A stretch of 64,000 nt of DNA from an uncultured Tropicimonas sp. (lineage in GTDB: Bacteria > Pseudomonadota > Alphaproteobacteria > Rhodobacterales > Rhodobacteraceae), in contig CANLZY010000009.1 of the NCBI GenBank assembly GCA_947495685.1, positions 1-64,000 of the forward strand. The letters are read 5' to 3'. Numbering within the stretch: position 1 is the first letter of the stretch; every line of letters begins with the position of its first letter. Of the stretch, positions 1-10,284 are shown piece by piece. A program made the position numbers and the translations under genes. The notes under the pieces are model-generated. The model was not told the origin of the DNA, did no database searches, and was given only the letters and a program-made list of their open reading frames with translations.

Positions 1-76
1 TTGGGTCTCTTGATCGTCATCTATGGTCCTCCGCTTCCTAATCATAGGGGCGGACCACTTCATTGGGGGAGGCTCA
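1..76 (-). mobile_element. Right end of a probable IS3-type insertion sequence (runs off the window)
   Basis: The first 76 bases look like the terminus of an insertion sequence. Read on the minus strand it starts TGAGCCTCCCCC exactly where the reading frame of the neighbouring ATPase gene is broken. After an untranslated stretch, an ATG at about position 23 opens a frame reading MTIKRPK, which resembles the start of IS3-family OrfA proteins. Only this end is visible, so the family, the other inverted repeat and any target duplication cannot be checked. The assignment is inference from the gene break plus the short N-terminal match. Confidence 0.4.
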
Positions 77-163
77 GCTCTTGTTGTTCATCCCGAAATC
101 AAACGGCAACTCGAAGCGGGCACCACGGAAAGCTGCGATCTTGACATGCCTGAGCTTGGTCAT
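77..163 (-). pseudogene. 5' remnant of an AAA/SMC-like ATPase gene, cut by an insertion
   Basis: An ATG at 163 opens 29 codons beginning MTKLRHVKIAAFRGARF and ending FGMNNKS, then hits a stop that lies inside the inserted DNA. The pattern of a beta strand, AFRG, a second strand and a short turn is how RecF/SMC-like AAA ATPases begin just before their Walker A loop. The start codon lies two bases after the stop of the 68-residue gene upstream, with GGAGA as ribosome site, so the two were one operon. The rest of the ATPase is missing or lies beyond the insertion to the left. The family is inferred from a short N-terminus only. Confidence 0.5.
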
Positions 164-165
164 CG

Positions 166-372
166 TCAGTCTCCTGCTGCCATGTCGTCCTTGAGTTTGG
201 CCTTGCGGGCCTCTTCAAGTTGACGCAGGAGGTTGGTCTTGCTGAGCTTGCCTTCCTTGCGCAGGGACATGATGGCGGACATGCTCGCCGCATTCAGTTC
301 TTCATCCTTGGCCTGCTCGTCCATAAAGTCCGTGAGAACCGTGCTCGCTGATTTGATGTTTTCGGTGGTCAC
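166..372 (-). CDS. Small hypothetical protein upstream of the truncated AAA ATPase
   Basis: This 68-residue protein is rich in Lys, Glu, Ala and Met and is predicted to be helical. It has no signal peptide, membrane segment or cysteine cluster, and I do not recognise the family. It stops two bases before the start of the truncated ATPase gene, so the two were translated together. A gene for a GIY-YIG protein starts 28 bp away on the other strand, so the short gap between them should hold both promoters. Small helical partners are common in ATPase-containing defence operons, but that role is only an inference here. Confidence 0.55.
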   Translation of the reverse strand: MTTENIKSASTVLTDFMDEQAKDEELNAASMSAIMSLRKEGKLSKTNLLRQLEEARKAKLKDDMAAGD

Positions 373-400
373 AATCGGACCTCTCGCCTAAGGTGCTGTA

Positions 401-844
401 ATGAATATTATTTTTACAAGAACCTACAACCTGAGGGAGCAAGAGGTCAAGTTCGTTCAGGGGGTGTCCGGTATCTACTTCATCTTCCTGACGGATGTCG
501 TCATCGCTTATCCGTTTGAAGTCTCGCGCCTGATCTACATCGGGATGAGCGAGTCGCGGCAGAACAGCATTGCGATGCGTCTGCGCGGCCATCTTACAGG
601 TCAGTCCGGCAATCTCGGGATTTCAAACTACGCCAAGACGCATCCGGTGAAGTTCACGTTCTACTCAGCAGATGTTCTGCGAAATTACGGCAACGACAAT
701 GTCTTCGACATGGAAAGCTTCTTCTTGAGTGATTTTCAGGAATGCCACGGCTCATTTCCCATTTGCAATGGCCAAGCGGGGCATCAACTCTCCGACGAAA
801 GGAAGAAGATCACTGCAGATGTGGACTGGAATTTCTTTCAATAA
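401..844 (+). CDS. GIY-YIG nuclease-like protein
   Basis: This 147-residue protein keeps the core of the GIY-YIG endonuclease fold: GIY at residues 24-26, YIG at 46-48, arginines at 60 and 62 in the following helix, a candidate metal-binding Glu at 105 in MESFFL, and Asn123 in PICNGQ. All positions needed for catalysis appear present, so it may cut DNA. No extra DNA-binding domain is visible. It is transcribed away from the small-protein/ATPase pair and sits in clearly more AT-rich sequence than the housekeeping genes to the right, a sign of transfer. It could be a defence or mobile-element nuclease; the biological target is unknown. Confidence 0.7.
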   Translation: MNIIFTRTYNLREQEVKFVQGVSGIYFIFLTDVVIAYPFEVSRLIYIGMSESRQNSIAMRLRGHLTGQSGNLGISNYAKTHPVKFTFYSADVLRNYGNDNVFDMESFFLSDFQECHGSFPICNGQAGHQLSDERKKITADVDWNFFQ

Positions 845-958
845 GACAGAAAAGGTATCCGAAAGCGGCCTTGTCTTAGTGGCGGCTTCGCGGAAGCCGC
901 GTCGCAGCGACCTGACCCTTGGCCAAGTTCCGTTATGGGCCGAGAGTTACGTTTCCGC

Positions 959-1573
959 TCAATTACCCGCGCGCTGCATCATCATCTCGTGGACAGCCTG
1001 CATTCCGCGATCGGCCATGTCTGAGACCTCAGCAGCATGAACGTGCAGCGCCGTGACCATTTCAGGATCGTCAGAGGTCTGAACGACCACGATTCCCTCA
1101 TCAGTGACGTCAATTTTGGTAACAATCGCATTGCCACGGAGGAAAAAGATGTCAAGGGTTGGGCTTTGGATCATGATCTGCGGATCATCGCCGCGCTCAA
1201 CCCGCCCGATCATACCAGCAACGTGGCTCGCCAGCGCACCCATCACTGCCTCGTCTGAAGATATGGTCACGGTACGGATACCATTCGGCAGATCGACGAC
1301 CTCTCGGGAAAGGGTCTGGAAACCACGAAACATCACGGCCAGTTCAGTGCTTTCCTCCGACGTTGCATTCATCCCTCGAAGGCCAGGCATATTGACTTCA
1401 TCGTGACCCGTTCCGTCAGCGCCATGGCCATGCATGCCTTGCCCCATTCCGTGGTTCTGCATCTGGGCCTGAGCGTTCCAGTGACCGAACCCAACGAGGC
1501 CTACAATTGAAACAACAGCGAAAACACCCAGCAGAAATGCGCAACGAACGCTATTGATTGACTTCACTGGCAT
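959..1573 (-). CDS. Exported His/Met-rich hypothetical protein
   Basis: This 204-residue protein starts MPVKSIN with a hydrophobic segment at about residues 10-32 followed by AQAQ, so it is a signal peptide or membrane anchor. Residues 40-58 form a His/Gly/Met-rich stretch (NHGMGQGMHGHG), and the C-terminus contains HVHAAEVSDM and HEMMMQ, all potential metal ligands. The middle part has alternating beta-strand-like segments. An upstream in-frame start exists but would add a charged, low-quality extension, so the start before the hydrophobic segment is preferred. A periplasmic copper- or metal-related role is possible from composition only; I do not recognise the family. Confidence 0.6.
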   Translation of the reverse strand: MPVKSINSVRCAFLLGVFAVVSIVGLVGFGHWNAQAQMQNHGMGQGMHGHGADGTGHDEVNMPGLRGMNATSEESTELAVMFRGFQTLSREVVDLPNGIRTVTISSDEAVMGALASHVAGMIGRVERGDDPQIMIQSPTLDIFFLRGNAIVTKIDVTDEGIVVVQTSDDPEMVTALHVHAAEVSDMADRGMQAVHEMMMQRAGN

Positions 1574-2630
1574 TTGGCGAACCCTCTCTTCGACCTTGGA
1601 CGGAGTCTCTATCAGTATTTTGCCGCGATGACACGGTGCAAACTCTGCCCGCGAGGGGCGTGGCACCGGGCCTCTGGGAGCCACCCGAAAGCGATGGTTG
1701 ACACCTTTGATGTCGAAAGGCGGCCTTGAGATTTGAGCCCCTTTAGCTGGCCGGTTTGAGGAAGCTGCGGCGCGGCATCGGACTCTTCTGCCAGCGGCGG
1801 CACTGGGCCGTTCACGCGCTCTGATCCTTTGCTGCACCTACGAAGTGCCACCACTGACCCGAAGTCAGCAAAGTGCAGTCAGCCGACCTCGCGAAGAAGT
1901 CTTCGAGAGAGAGTTCTGCAAAGGCGGCTTGTGAATTGCTGCCAAATGCCCAGCTCACAAAGAAGTTGCCTCGCCAGGCAAGTGACGGGGCCTGTCAGTG
2001 TCAGCATTGCCGCGGGGGCCGACGACTGAAGGCTCTCCTCTGGATCGTGTGGGGGCGTCCGGAGGACAAGCGGTAGCTGCCTTTCGTGGTCACGCAAAGC
2101 GGCATGCAACGCAGCAGTCATTCGCGCGGCGCAATATGGAAGGCAGAAATGCACGGATTTTGAAGGGCGAAGGGCAGCCGGGAGAAGCGCCGAAAGGTTG
2201 CCCTCGGTCCCTTTCAGAATGCCGGCTACGACCGGGCTTCCGAGAAGCTTGCAAGAGACCTTTCAGTTCCTTGATGGATGCTGGTCGGAACCCCGACTTT
2301 AGCCATTTTCGCGGCCATAGGGTCCCGGTAAACTGGTGGGTCGGCCGAAGAGGCCAAGCACCGAGCCGTGGTGCGTTCGGGAACTTTGGTCGGGCGGAAA
2401 CGACGTCGAATTCTGAAGTCCGGGTGATGGCGGGCCGCATTCGAGGCGGTCACGGAGTGTTTTTCGATGCCGTATCACCCGACGCGCTGCGCCGAGTGGG
2501 GGCATAGAACGTCGGATCGGCATGCAAGGAAGTGGCATAGTATGCCGCTTTTCGGATCTGCCGAGCAGAATGCCACCCAAGTGCCGAAGATCGGCTTGGG
2601 TTCTTATATCCACAATATTCAAGGGGTTAG
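1574..2630. other. Long stretch without a convincing gene
   Basis: About 1 kb between the His-rich protein and tRNA-Ser. Open frames exist on both strands, but none has normal amino-acid composition, a ribosome site or a recognisable motif, and they overlap one another. The part nearest the tRNA has the look of decayed sequence. I see no complete gene, RNA or repeat pair. It may be worn-out insertion DNA next to a tRNA gene, a common integration site, but no attachment-site duplication can be seen. Confidence 0.5.
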
Positions 2631-2722
2631 TGGCGGAGAGACAGGGATTCGAACCCTGGGAAGGCTTTCGCCCTCAACGGTTTTCGAGACCGCCCCGTTC
2701 GACCACTCCGGCACCTCTCCGC
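2631..2722 (-). tRNA. tRNA-Ser (anticodon CGA)
   Basis: Read on the minus strand the sequence opens GCGGAGAGGTGCCGGAGTGG and ends with a matching acceptor arm and an encoded CCA. The anticodon loop is CTCGAAA inside the stem CGGT/ACCG, giving anticodon CGA for the codon UCG. A long variable arm (GAGGGCGAAAGCCTTC) and the T-loop GGTTCGAATCC are present, as expected for a serine tRNA. The length of 92 nt including CCA fits. Confidence 0.95.
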
Positions 2723-2889
2723 GATCCCTTGGTCAGGGTGCGCGCGGTGTAGTTGCCTTGTGCGGCCGGTGCAAGAGGTTTTTGCCGTTCCCGGCAACAG
2801 TTTGTTCCGCGGGCCGTCACCGGACCGCCGGGACTTGGCATTTCGTCTCGACCTGCCTACCGATAGGGGTGGCAACTTGGAGATCGTTC

Positions 2890-3750
2890 ATGCTGTTTCG
2901 CAGGCTCTTGCTCTCGACCCTTTTCGTGTTGGTCGCCGCTGGCGTCGGAGCCCAGACAGTGCCCGATCCGGCACGGGCGACCGAAGAAGCCCGTCAACGG
3001 ATGACGCCGCTGCTGGACGCAATGCGGATCCCGGCCTTGCTGGAGATCATCCAGCGGGAAGGCCTGAAGCACGCCGAGGATCTTGAAGCAGACATGTTTC
3101 CCGGACGCGGTGGCACACAATGGCCGCAGATGGTTGCGCAGATCTATGGGCCCGCGCGGGCGCAAGGCATCATGCTGGACGAGTTGGCGGCCGATCTCGA
3201 GCCCTGGCACATCGATCCCCTGATGGACTTCTTTGAGTCTGAGTTGGGGGCGCGGATCGTTTCGCTCGAAATCTCGGCACGGGAGGCAATGATTGATCCG
3301 TCCGTGGAGACGGCGAGCAACGAGTTTCTGGACGGAATGCGGGCAGGCGGGGCAGGGCGGTTGGACCTGCTGGAAGCATTCGTGACGATCAACGACCTGA
3401 TAGACATGAACGTGACCGGGGCGTTGAATGCCAACTATGCCTTCTATTCAGGGTTGAACAATGCCGGCGCCTTCGACCGGTTTCTCGGCGAAGAGGACAT
3501 GCTGCGGGAGGTCTGGAGCCAGGAAGCAGACATTCGCGACGAGACCGACCTGTGGGTTCATTCCTACCTTGCGCTGGCCTATCAGCCGCTGACAGACGCC
3601 GAACTGGAAAAATACATCGCAATGTCCGAGACCGAGTCCGGAAAGGCGTTGAACACTTACCTGTTTGCGGCCTTTGACGAAGTGTTCCAGACTCTGTCCT
3701 ATGACTTGGGGATGGCGGCGGCCCGGTTCATGTCGGGCGAAGATCTCTGA
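2890..3750 (+). CDS. Exported DUF2059-like protein
   Basis: This 286-residue protein has a signal peptide at residues 1-22 (hydrophobic core LLLSTLFVLVAAGVGAQ). The mature part is largely helical. It contains a segment resembling the DUF2059 pattern (DFFESELGARIVSLE) and a later second block with similar acidic helices (YIAMSETESGKAL), as if the unit were repeated. It stands alone between tRNA-Ser and the L21 gene. The function of DUF2059 proteins is unknown, and periplasmic location is the only firm inference. The start chosen is the ATG directly before the signal peptide. Confidence 0.7.
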   Translation: MLFRRLLLSTLFVLVAAGVGAQTVPDPARATEEARQRMTPLLDAMRIPALLEIIQREGLKHAEDLEADMFPGRGGTQWPQMVAQIYGPARAQGIMLDELAADLEPWHIDPLMDFFESELGARIVSLEISAREAMIDPSVETASNEFLDGMRAGGAGRLDLLEAFVTINDLIDMNVTGALNANYAFYSGLNNAGAFDRFLGEEDMLREVWSQEADIRDETDLWVHSYLALAYQPLTDAELEKYIAMSETESGKALNTYLFAAFDEVFQTLSYDLGMAAARFMSGEDL

Positions 3751-3844
3751 CCCTCCTTTGAACAGGGACGAATGTCGCTCAAGGTGATGCCAGCAGAGCC
3801 TGATTTTCGACCGGTGCTGCCACCGTTGACGTGCCAAGAAGCGC

Positions 3845-3873
3845 TTGACTGACAGGGAATTCTGCTTCATACG
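3845..3873 (+). promoter_or_regulatory. Predicted sigma-70 promoter of rplU-rpmA
   Basis: TTGACT, a 17-base spacer and CATACG stand about 140 bp upstream of the L21 start. The predicted transcript would carry a leader of roughly 135 nt. This is prediction from sequence match only. Confidence 0.45.
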
Positions 3874-4014
3874 CGGCACTCCGTTGGCGGATTCTCTGCC
3901 GCGGGAACCAAGAATTATGCCCCTTCGAAGGGCACGCTGTCCGAGGTGCCGGTCTTCCGGCAAGAACGCCCGAAAGGGGACCACAAGGACGCGGAAGACG
4001 AAAAGGAATGACCC

Positions 4015-4650
4015 ATGTTTGCGGTCCTCAAGACCGGCGGCAAGCAATACCGCGTCCAATCGGGCGACATGCTGCGCGTCGAAAAGCTGGCGGCCACCGC
4101 CGGTGAAACCGTTCAATTCAATGACATCCTTATGGTTGGTGCCACTGTTGGTGCACCGCTGATCGAAGGCGCGGCCGTGCAGGCCGAGGTGATCGATCAG
4201 ATCAAGGGCGTCAAGACGATCAACTTCGTCAAGCGCCGCCGGAAGCATGGCTCCCAGCGGACCAAGGGACACCGTCAGCAGCTGACGCTGCTGCGCGTCA
4301 CCGACATTCTGGAAGCAGGTGCGGACGCGACCGGTGTCAAGGCTGCCGTTGGCGCCGGATCCGTGGCTGGTGTTGCGGTTGCCGCCGTGAAGGCTGAGGC
4401 CCCCAAGGCCAAGCCGAAGGCGAAGGCTCCGAAAGCCGCCGCCGCCGCTGGCGCGGATGACCTGAAGGTGCTGTCGGGCGTCGGCCCTGCACTGGAAAAG
4501 AAGCTGCACGAAGCTGGCGTTACCACATTCGCGCAGATCGCCGCCTGGACCGAGGCCGATATTGCCGAGATGGACGAGAAGCTGTCCTTCAAGGGACGCA
4601 TCGAGCGTGAGGGTTGGGTCGAACAGGCTCAGGCCATCGTCAACGGCTGA
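4015..4650 (+). CDS. rplU: 50S ribosomal protein L21 with C-terminal helix-hairpin-helix extension
   Basis: Residues 1-102 are a normal L21, starting [12 protein letters not shown] and containing [16 protein letters not shown], which binds 23S rRNA. The protein is 211 residues, about twice the usual length. Residues 103-147 are an Ala/Lys/Pro-rich linker, and residues 148-211 form a helix-hairpin-helix-like domain ([15 protein letters not shown]). Such tails are known in alphaproteobacterial L21; their role is not established. The gene is followed 18 bp later by rpmA, the standard L21-L27 pair. Confidence 0.97.
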   Translation: MFAVLKTGGKQYRVQSGDMLRVEKLAATAGETVQFNDILMVGATVGAPLIEGAAVQAEVIDQIKGVKTINFVKRRRKHGSQRTKGHRQQLTLLRVTDILEAGADATGVKAAVGAGSVAGVAVAAVKAEAPKAKPKAKAPKAAAAAGADDLKVLSGVGPALEKKLHEAGVTTFAQIAAWTEADIAEMDEKLSFKGRIEREGWVEQAQAIVNG

Positions 4651-4668
4651 TCATAGGAGACAAGCGAT

Positions 4669-4938
4669 ATGGCACATAAAAAAGCAGGCGGTTCATCCCG
4701 TAACGGTCGCGACTCCGCTGGTCGTCGCCTCGGTGTAAAGAAATACGGCGGTGAAGCCGTCATCCCTGGTAACATCATCGTTCGCCAGCGCGGCAACAAG
4801 TGGTGGCCGGGCGAGGGCGTCGGAGAAGGCAAGGATCACACGATCTTCGCAGTCTCCGAAGGCAACGTGAAGTTCCACAAGGGCCTCAAGGGCCGGACCT
4901 TCATCTCGGTTCTCCCGGTAGCGGAGGCCGCTGAATAA
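4669..4938 (+). CDS. rpmA: 50S ribosomal protein L27
   Basis: The 89-residue product begins [16 protein letters not shown] and carries GNIIVRQRG and [14 protein letters not shown], the hallmarks of L27. Its N-terminal tail reaches the peptidyl-transferase centre. It lies directly after rplU with a GGAGA ribosome site and is surely co-transcribed with it. A terminator-like hairpin lies 28 bp downstream. Confidence 0.97.
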   Translation: MAHKKAGGSSRNGRDSAGRRLGVKKYGGEAVIPGNIIVRQRGNKWWPGEGVGEGKDHTIFAVSEGNVKFHKGLKGRTFISVLPVAEAAE

Positions 4939-4966
4939 GCCGCAACCACCCGGGTTAAGTACTTCT

Positions 4967-5000
4967 CAAGGGGGATCGGCGAAACAGCTGGTCCCCCTTG
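4967..5000 (+). terminator. Hairpin after rpmA
   Basis: CAAGGGGGA at 4967-4975 pairs perfectly with TCCCCCTTG at 4992-5000. There is no clear U-run afterwards, so termination may be partial and the two following genes could be partly read from the rplU promoter. Confidence 0.45.
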
Positions 5001-5025
5001 GTGATTCAAAGAGGACTCTACAGGC

Positions 5026-5400
5026 ATGACCGTCGCCGCGGGCAACAGCCAGGAAATCTTTGTCCCGTCGCGCATCATTGCGCGGCCTGCGGCCATGCGC
5101 CCTGTGTTGTGGGCGTTGGTCTGGGCGTCGTTGGCACACCTGTGCTGGACGATCCACAAGGTCGGCCAGGTCCGGATGCAACCGGATGCGATCGCGACCG
5201 GGGTGCCGGGCTTCATGTTCCGGATTGTGGCCGGACCGCTGGAATGGTCCATGCAGACCATTCACACAAACGATCCCGTGATGCTGTCCTTGCAGGCCGG
5301 GTTGATCGTGGCCATCTGTGGAGCAACACCACAGCTGCCGCAACGCCTGGTTCGGTCTTTGGGAGGAGACCGCGCCGGAGAGAACGACGCTGCGGACTGA
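5026..5400 (+). CDS. Small membrane-associated hypothetical protein
   Basis: This 124-residue protein has a hydrophobic segment at about residues 24-42 (PVLWALVWASLAHLCW) and a second hydrophobic stretch near residues 85-100 (VMLSLQAGLIVAICG). It is probably anchored in the inner membrane by two segments. I do not recognise a named domain. It sits between rpmA and an acetyltransferase gene that begins 29 bp after its stop, so the two are likely co-transcribed. Confidence 0.6.
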   Translation: MTVAAGNSQEIFVPSRIIARPAAMRPVLWALVWASLAHLCWTIHKVGQVRMQPDAIATGVPGFMFRIVAGPLEWSMQTIHTNDPVMLSLQAGLIVAICGATPQLPQRLVRSLGGDRAGENDAAD

Positions 5401-5429
5401 CGTCCGCTTCCCGGGAGGAGGGAAACGAC

Positions 5430-5975
5430 ATGCAAGTCAAGACGATAACCGGACAACCTGTCATCCAGGCCGAGCGCGTGGTGCTGCGTCCATTGCAGAA
5501 ATCCGACCTGGGGTTGCTGGACCTGTACACCGGTGACGCCCGCGTGGCGAAGTTCACCAGCACGATCCCCCATCCCTTGCCACCCGGCTCGTCAGAGGCG
5601 TTCATTGCCCGCAGCCTGGCCGAAGATCGCAAGGAAGACGTCTGGGCGATGGACGGCAGTGGCGGTGGCCTTGGTGAACTGGTTGGCGTGGTCAGCCTGA
5701 CCCGGATGGACGGTGCGCCGCGCCAATCCGAAATCGGCTACTGGGTTGCGCCTGTCGTGTGGAACACGGGGTTGGCGTCAGAGGCCGTGCAAGCGTTGAT
5801 CGACAACAATCCGCAGGACTGCGACACGATCTTTGCCGAGGTGTTCCAGGACAATACGGTTTCGGCGCGCGTGCTGACGAATGCCGGGTTCGAGTACCTG
5901 GGCGATGCAGAGACGTTCTCAGTGGCGCGCAACGCCAGTGTTCCGACGTGGACCTACCTCAAGAAGCTTAGGTAA
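5430..5975 (+). CDS. GNAT-family N-acetyltransferase (RimJ/RimL-like)
   Basis: This 181-residue protein starts MQVKTITG after a strong GGGAGGAG ribosome site. ERVVLRPLQKSDLG at residues 11-25, EIGYWVAP in the core strand, and GLASEAVQALI matching the acetyl-CoA-binding helix mark it as a RimJ/RimL-type GNAT enzyme. The late FAEVFQDNTVSARVLTNAGF segment is also typical. Substrates of this subgroup include protein N-termini and small amines; which applies here cannot be told. A longer in-frame start is open but has no family-like sequence. Confidence 0.85.
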   Translation: MQVKTITGQPVIQAERVVLRPLQKSDLGLLDLYTGDARVAKFTSTIPHPLPPGSSEAFIARSLAEDRKEDVWAMDGSGGGLGELVGVVSLTRMDGAPRQSEIGYWVAPVVWNTGLASEAVQALIDNNPQDCDTIFAEVFQDNTVSARVLTNAGFEYLGDAETFSVARNASVPTWTYLKKLR

Positions 5976-5985
5976 CGCGCTGAAA

Positions 5986-6023
5986 TTAAAAGCATCTTCG
6001 CGACACCTCCGACGCGAAGATGC
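5986..6023 (-). terminator. Rho-independent terminator of the sulfotransferase gene
   Basis: An 11-bp perfect stem (GCATCTTCGCG at 5992-6002 with CGCGAAGATGC at 6013-6023) is followed on the minus strand by TTTTAATTT. It lies 19 bp beyond the stop of the minus-strand gene that ends at 6042. Confidence 0.8.
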
Positions 6024-6041
6024 CCGCGGCCTGCCGCGTCG

Positions 6042-7901
6042 TCAGGTGTAGATCAACGGTGAGGCTCGGAACTTGTCCCGGCGCGGACTGGCCTCCAGAA
6101 GGTTCTTCAACTCCGTCAATTGCGTGTCCGCACGGCCCTGCCGGCCGTCGTCCTGCCGAAGCAACCCTGCCTGGCTGTCTTGTGCCATCGCGTCGGCAAC
6201 GCGATCCTGGGCCTTGCTGTCCAGGGGCGTCCCCAAGAGTCGTTCGACCGAGGCATGCGGCGCCGAGATCAGCGTTTCGTAAGGAATGAAGGCACTTAGC
6301 AAGCCAATTTCGCGCAGGTGGTCGTGGGCCGCAACGGCATTGGTCAGGTTGCGCAGCATCTGCTCGGCTGTCCAGTTGAACACCGTCGCATAGGAGCGCG
6401 ACCAGGGTACGAGGTTGCGGCTGAGAAAGACAAAGCGTGCCCTTGGAAAACACTGGGAAAACCAGCGGATGTCTCGATTGCTGTTGGTCCGCAGCTTGAC
6501 GACGATCGGTTGCCGTCCGGCGTGTCGGTGCAACATCCCAACGACTGACCGCAGCAACCGTTCGACCCGGGGCCTGGCGCCGGGGCTGGTGAAATCGGGC
6601 AGGCCCAGCACGGCGTCCGGCTCGGAATAGGCGGTGACGCCCGCGGCCTTGGCCAGATTGGACACCAGCGTCGAGCCGCAGCGCCCGATGGAAAACACGA
6701 AGGTAACGTCTGGTTCCGCGACTTCGCCAAGGTCAACCGGGATGTGGCGCAGGCGCGTCTTCACGCAATACCGCGCCCGTTCGAACTGCGACAGGTACAG
6801 GAACGGGTCGGACTCCACCTGTGCGCGGCTTGTATCGACCATCATCAACCGCATCGCGTGATAGTCGGCGGCATAGGGCAGCACGGTTTCCGGGTCTACG
6901 TCGGGAAGCGTGGTCGCGACCCCGGTGTCGAAATCCCCAAAGGCGGCGCTGTCAAACCGATATCTTTTCCGCCGGCCGGTGATGAAGGCATGTTCAAAGG
7001 CCTCTCCCCCCTGATGGCGAGCCTTCAGCACGCCCTGAGCGGCGACCGAAACCTCACGCGCCGTTTCAGCGTCGAGATACGTGGCGGCCCAGTCCGAATA
7101 CCGTGGCAGATCACCGACCCCCGCAGAACCCGTGGCCGACAGGCGACGCGCAAATGTCGACGCATCGACAACCGGATACAGGATCCCGGCAGGGAACTCT
7201 CCCACCGCATCGCTCAGGATCAGTCCATCCCGCCGGAGCGGGTCGGTGTCGGGGGCAAAGAACCGCGCCAGCGAGCGTTGCATATCGCCATCGGACAGGT
7301 CCGGATCGTGCCGTACCATCGACGCGAGAAACGTCGCGCCATTGGCACATGGCGTCGCCTGATGGTCCGCGCGCCACTGTCGGAAATAGCGCATCCGTTC
7401 GGGCAGCAGCGCGTCCAGCGCGCGCCCGGAGACACGCAGTATCGTCCCGCCGCACAGAACAGCGGATCGGTCGAACCACGCCATTGCGTCGATTTGCGGA
7501 TCATCCGACGACCAGGGACGGCTCCGGCGCGAGAGGAGATCCTGAGGAAGCCATTGTGCCGCTGCAAAGAAATCGGACGCCGCCACCCCATGAAAGACGA
7601 CCTCGGGATCGATCAGCCAATATCGGTCATAGTCTGGAAAGGCCCGTCGCGCGGCGTGGAGAAAAACGTCCGGGCAGGTCCACGCCCAGTTATCCGGCGG
7701 CGTCAACTCCAGCTGCCGGATCAGGTTTTGCGACACCCGCAGGGTCGGACCGATGTCATCGGGAAGCATCCCGACCCGGTCCGGCCCGGCGACAATCGTG
7801 TCATCGCCAAAGACCTGCTGCAACACGTCCAGGGCCCGGCGCTCGGGCGCCCCGAACGACTGGACCCGAAGGATCGCGACGGTGCGGAAGGTCTGGGACA
7901 T
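6042..7901 (-). CDS. Two-domain protein: unknown N-terminal domain fused to a sulfotransferase
   Basis: This 619-residue protein has two parts. Residues from about 395 to the end look like a PAPS-dependent sulfotransferase: [14 protein letters not shown] at about 400-414 matches the 5'-phosphosulfate loop (GRSGSTLL type), and [13 protein letters not shown] is a plausible 3'-phosphate-binding segment. Residues 1-280 contain [20 protein letters not shown] and [15 protein letters not shown], which resemble a nucleotide-diphospho-sugar transferase-like domain with a DPE in place of DXD, but this is uncertain. There is no signal peptide, so it acts in the cytoplasm, perhaps on a surface glycan or lipid. 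It is transcribed alone and divergently from obgE. Confidence 0.7.
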   Translation of the reverse strand: MSQTFRTVAILRVQSFGAPERRALDVLQQVFGDDTIVAGPDRVGMLPDDIGPTLRVSQNLIRQLELTPPDNWAWTCPDVFLHAARRAFPDYDRYWLIDPEVVFHGVAASDFFAAAQWLPQDLLSRRSRPWSSDDPQIDAMAWFDRSAVLCGGTILRVSGRALDALLPERMRYFRQWRADHQATPCANGATFLASMVRHDPDLSDGDMQRSLARFFAPDTDPLRRDGLILSDAVGEFPAGILYPVVDASTFARRLSATGSAGVGDLPRYSDWAATYLDAETAREVSVAAQGVLKARHQGGEAFEHAFITGRRKRYRFDSAAFGDFDTGVATTLPDVDPETVLPYAADYHAMRLMMVDTSRAQVESDPFLYLSQFERARYCVKTRLRHIPVDLGEVAEPDVTFVFSIGRCGSTLVSNLAKAAGVTAYSEPDAVLGLPDFTSPGARPRVERLLRSVVGMLHRHAGRQPIVVKLRTNSNRDIRWFSQCFPRARFVFLSRNLVPWSRSYATVFNWTAEQMLRNLTNAVAAHDHLREIGLLSAFIPYETLISAPHASVERLLGTPLDSKAQDRVADAMAQDSQAGLLRQDDGRQGRADTQLTELKNLLEASPRRDKFRASPLIYT

Positions 7902-8046
7902 CAGGCGGTGTCCTGTTGGGGGTGTGCAGGCATGGCATTGCTGTTAGCAAGGCCCCCCAACGATGTAAACGCGCCCTTGACCGGTAGAAGTTCGCGCAGG
8001 CTGCTTGTTCCCGGCTGGCTTTGGCAGTATCGCAGGGGATGTTTGA

Positions 8047-10226
<2,180 letters not shown>

Positions 10227-10284
10227 CACGCGCCGTCTTCTTGGTAAAACGATCCGAATCCGTCCCTGAAGCCGAAAGCCCGCC

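Noticed and set aside
2467-2889. A long plus-strand extension before the DUF2059-like protein
   Set aside because: The frame reads straight through tRNA-Ser on the opposite strand; the signal peptide start at 2890 is the real one.
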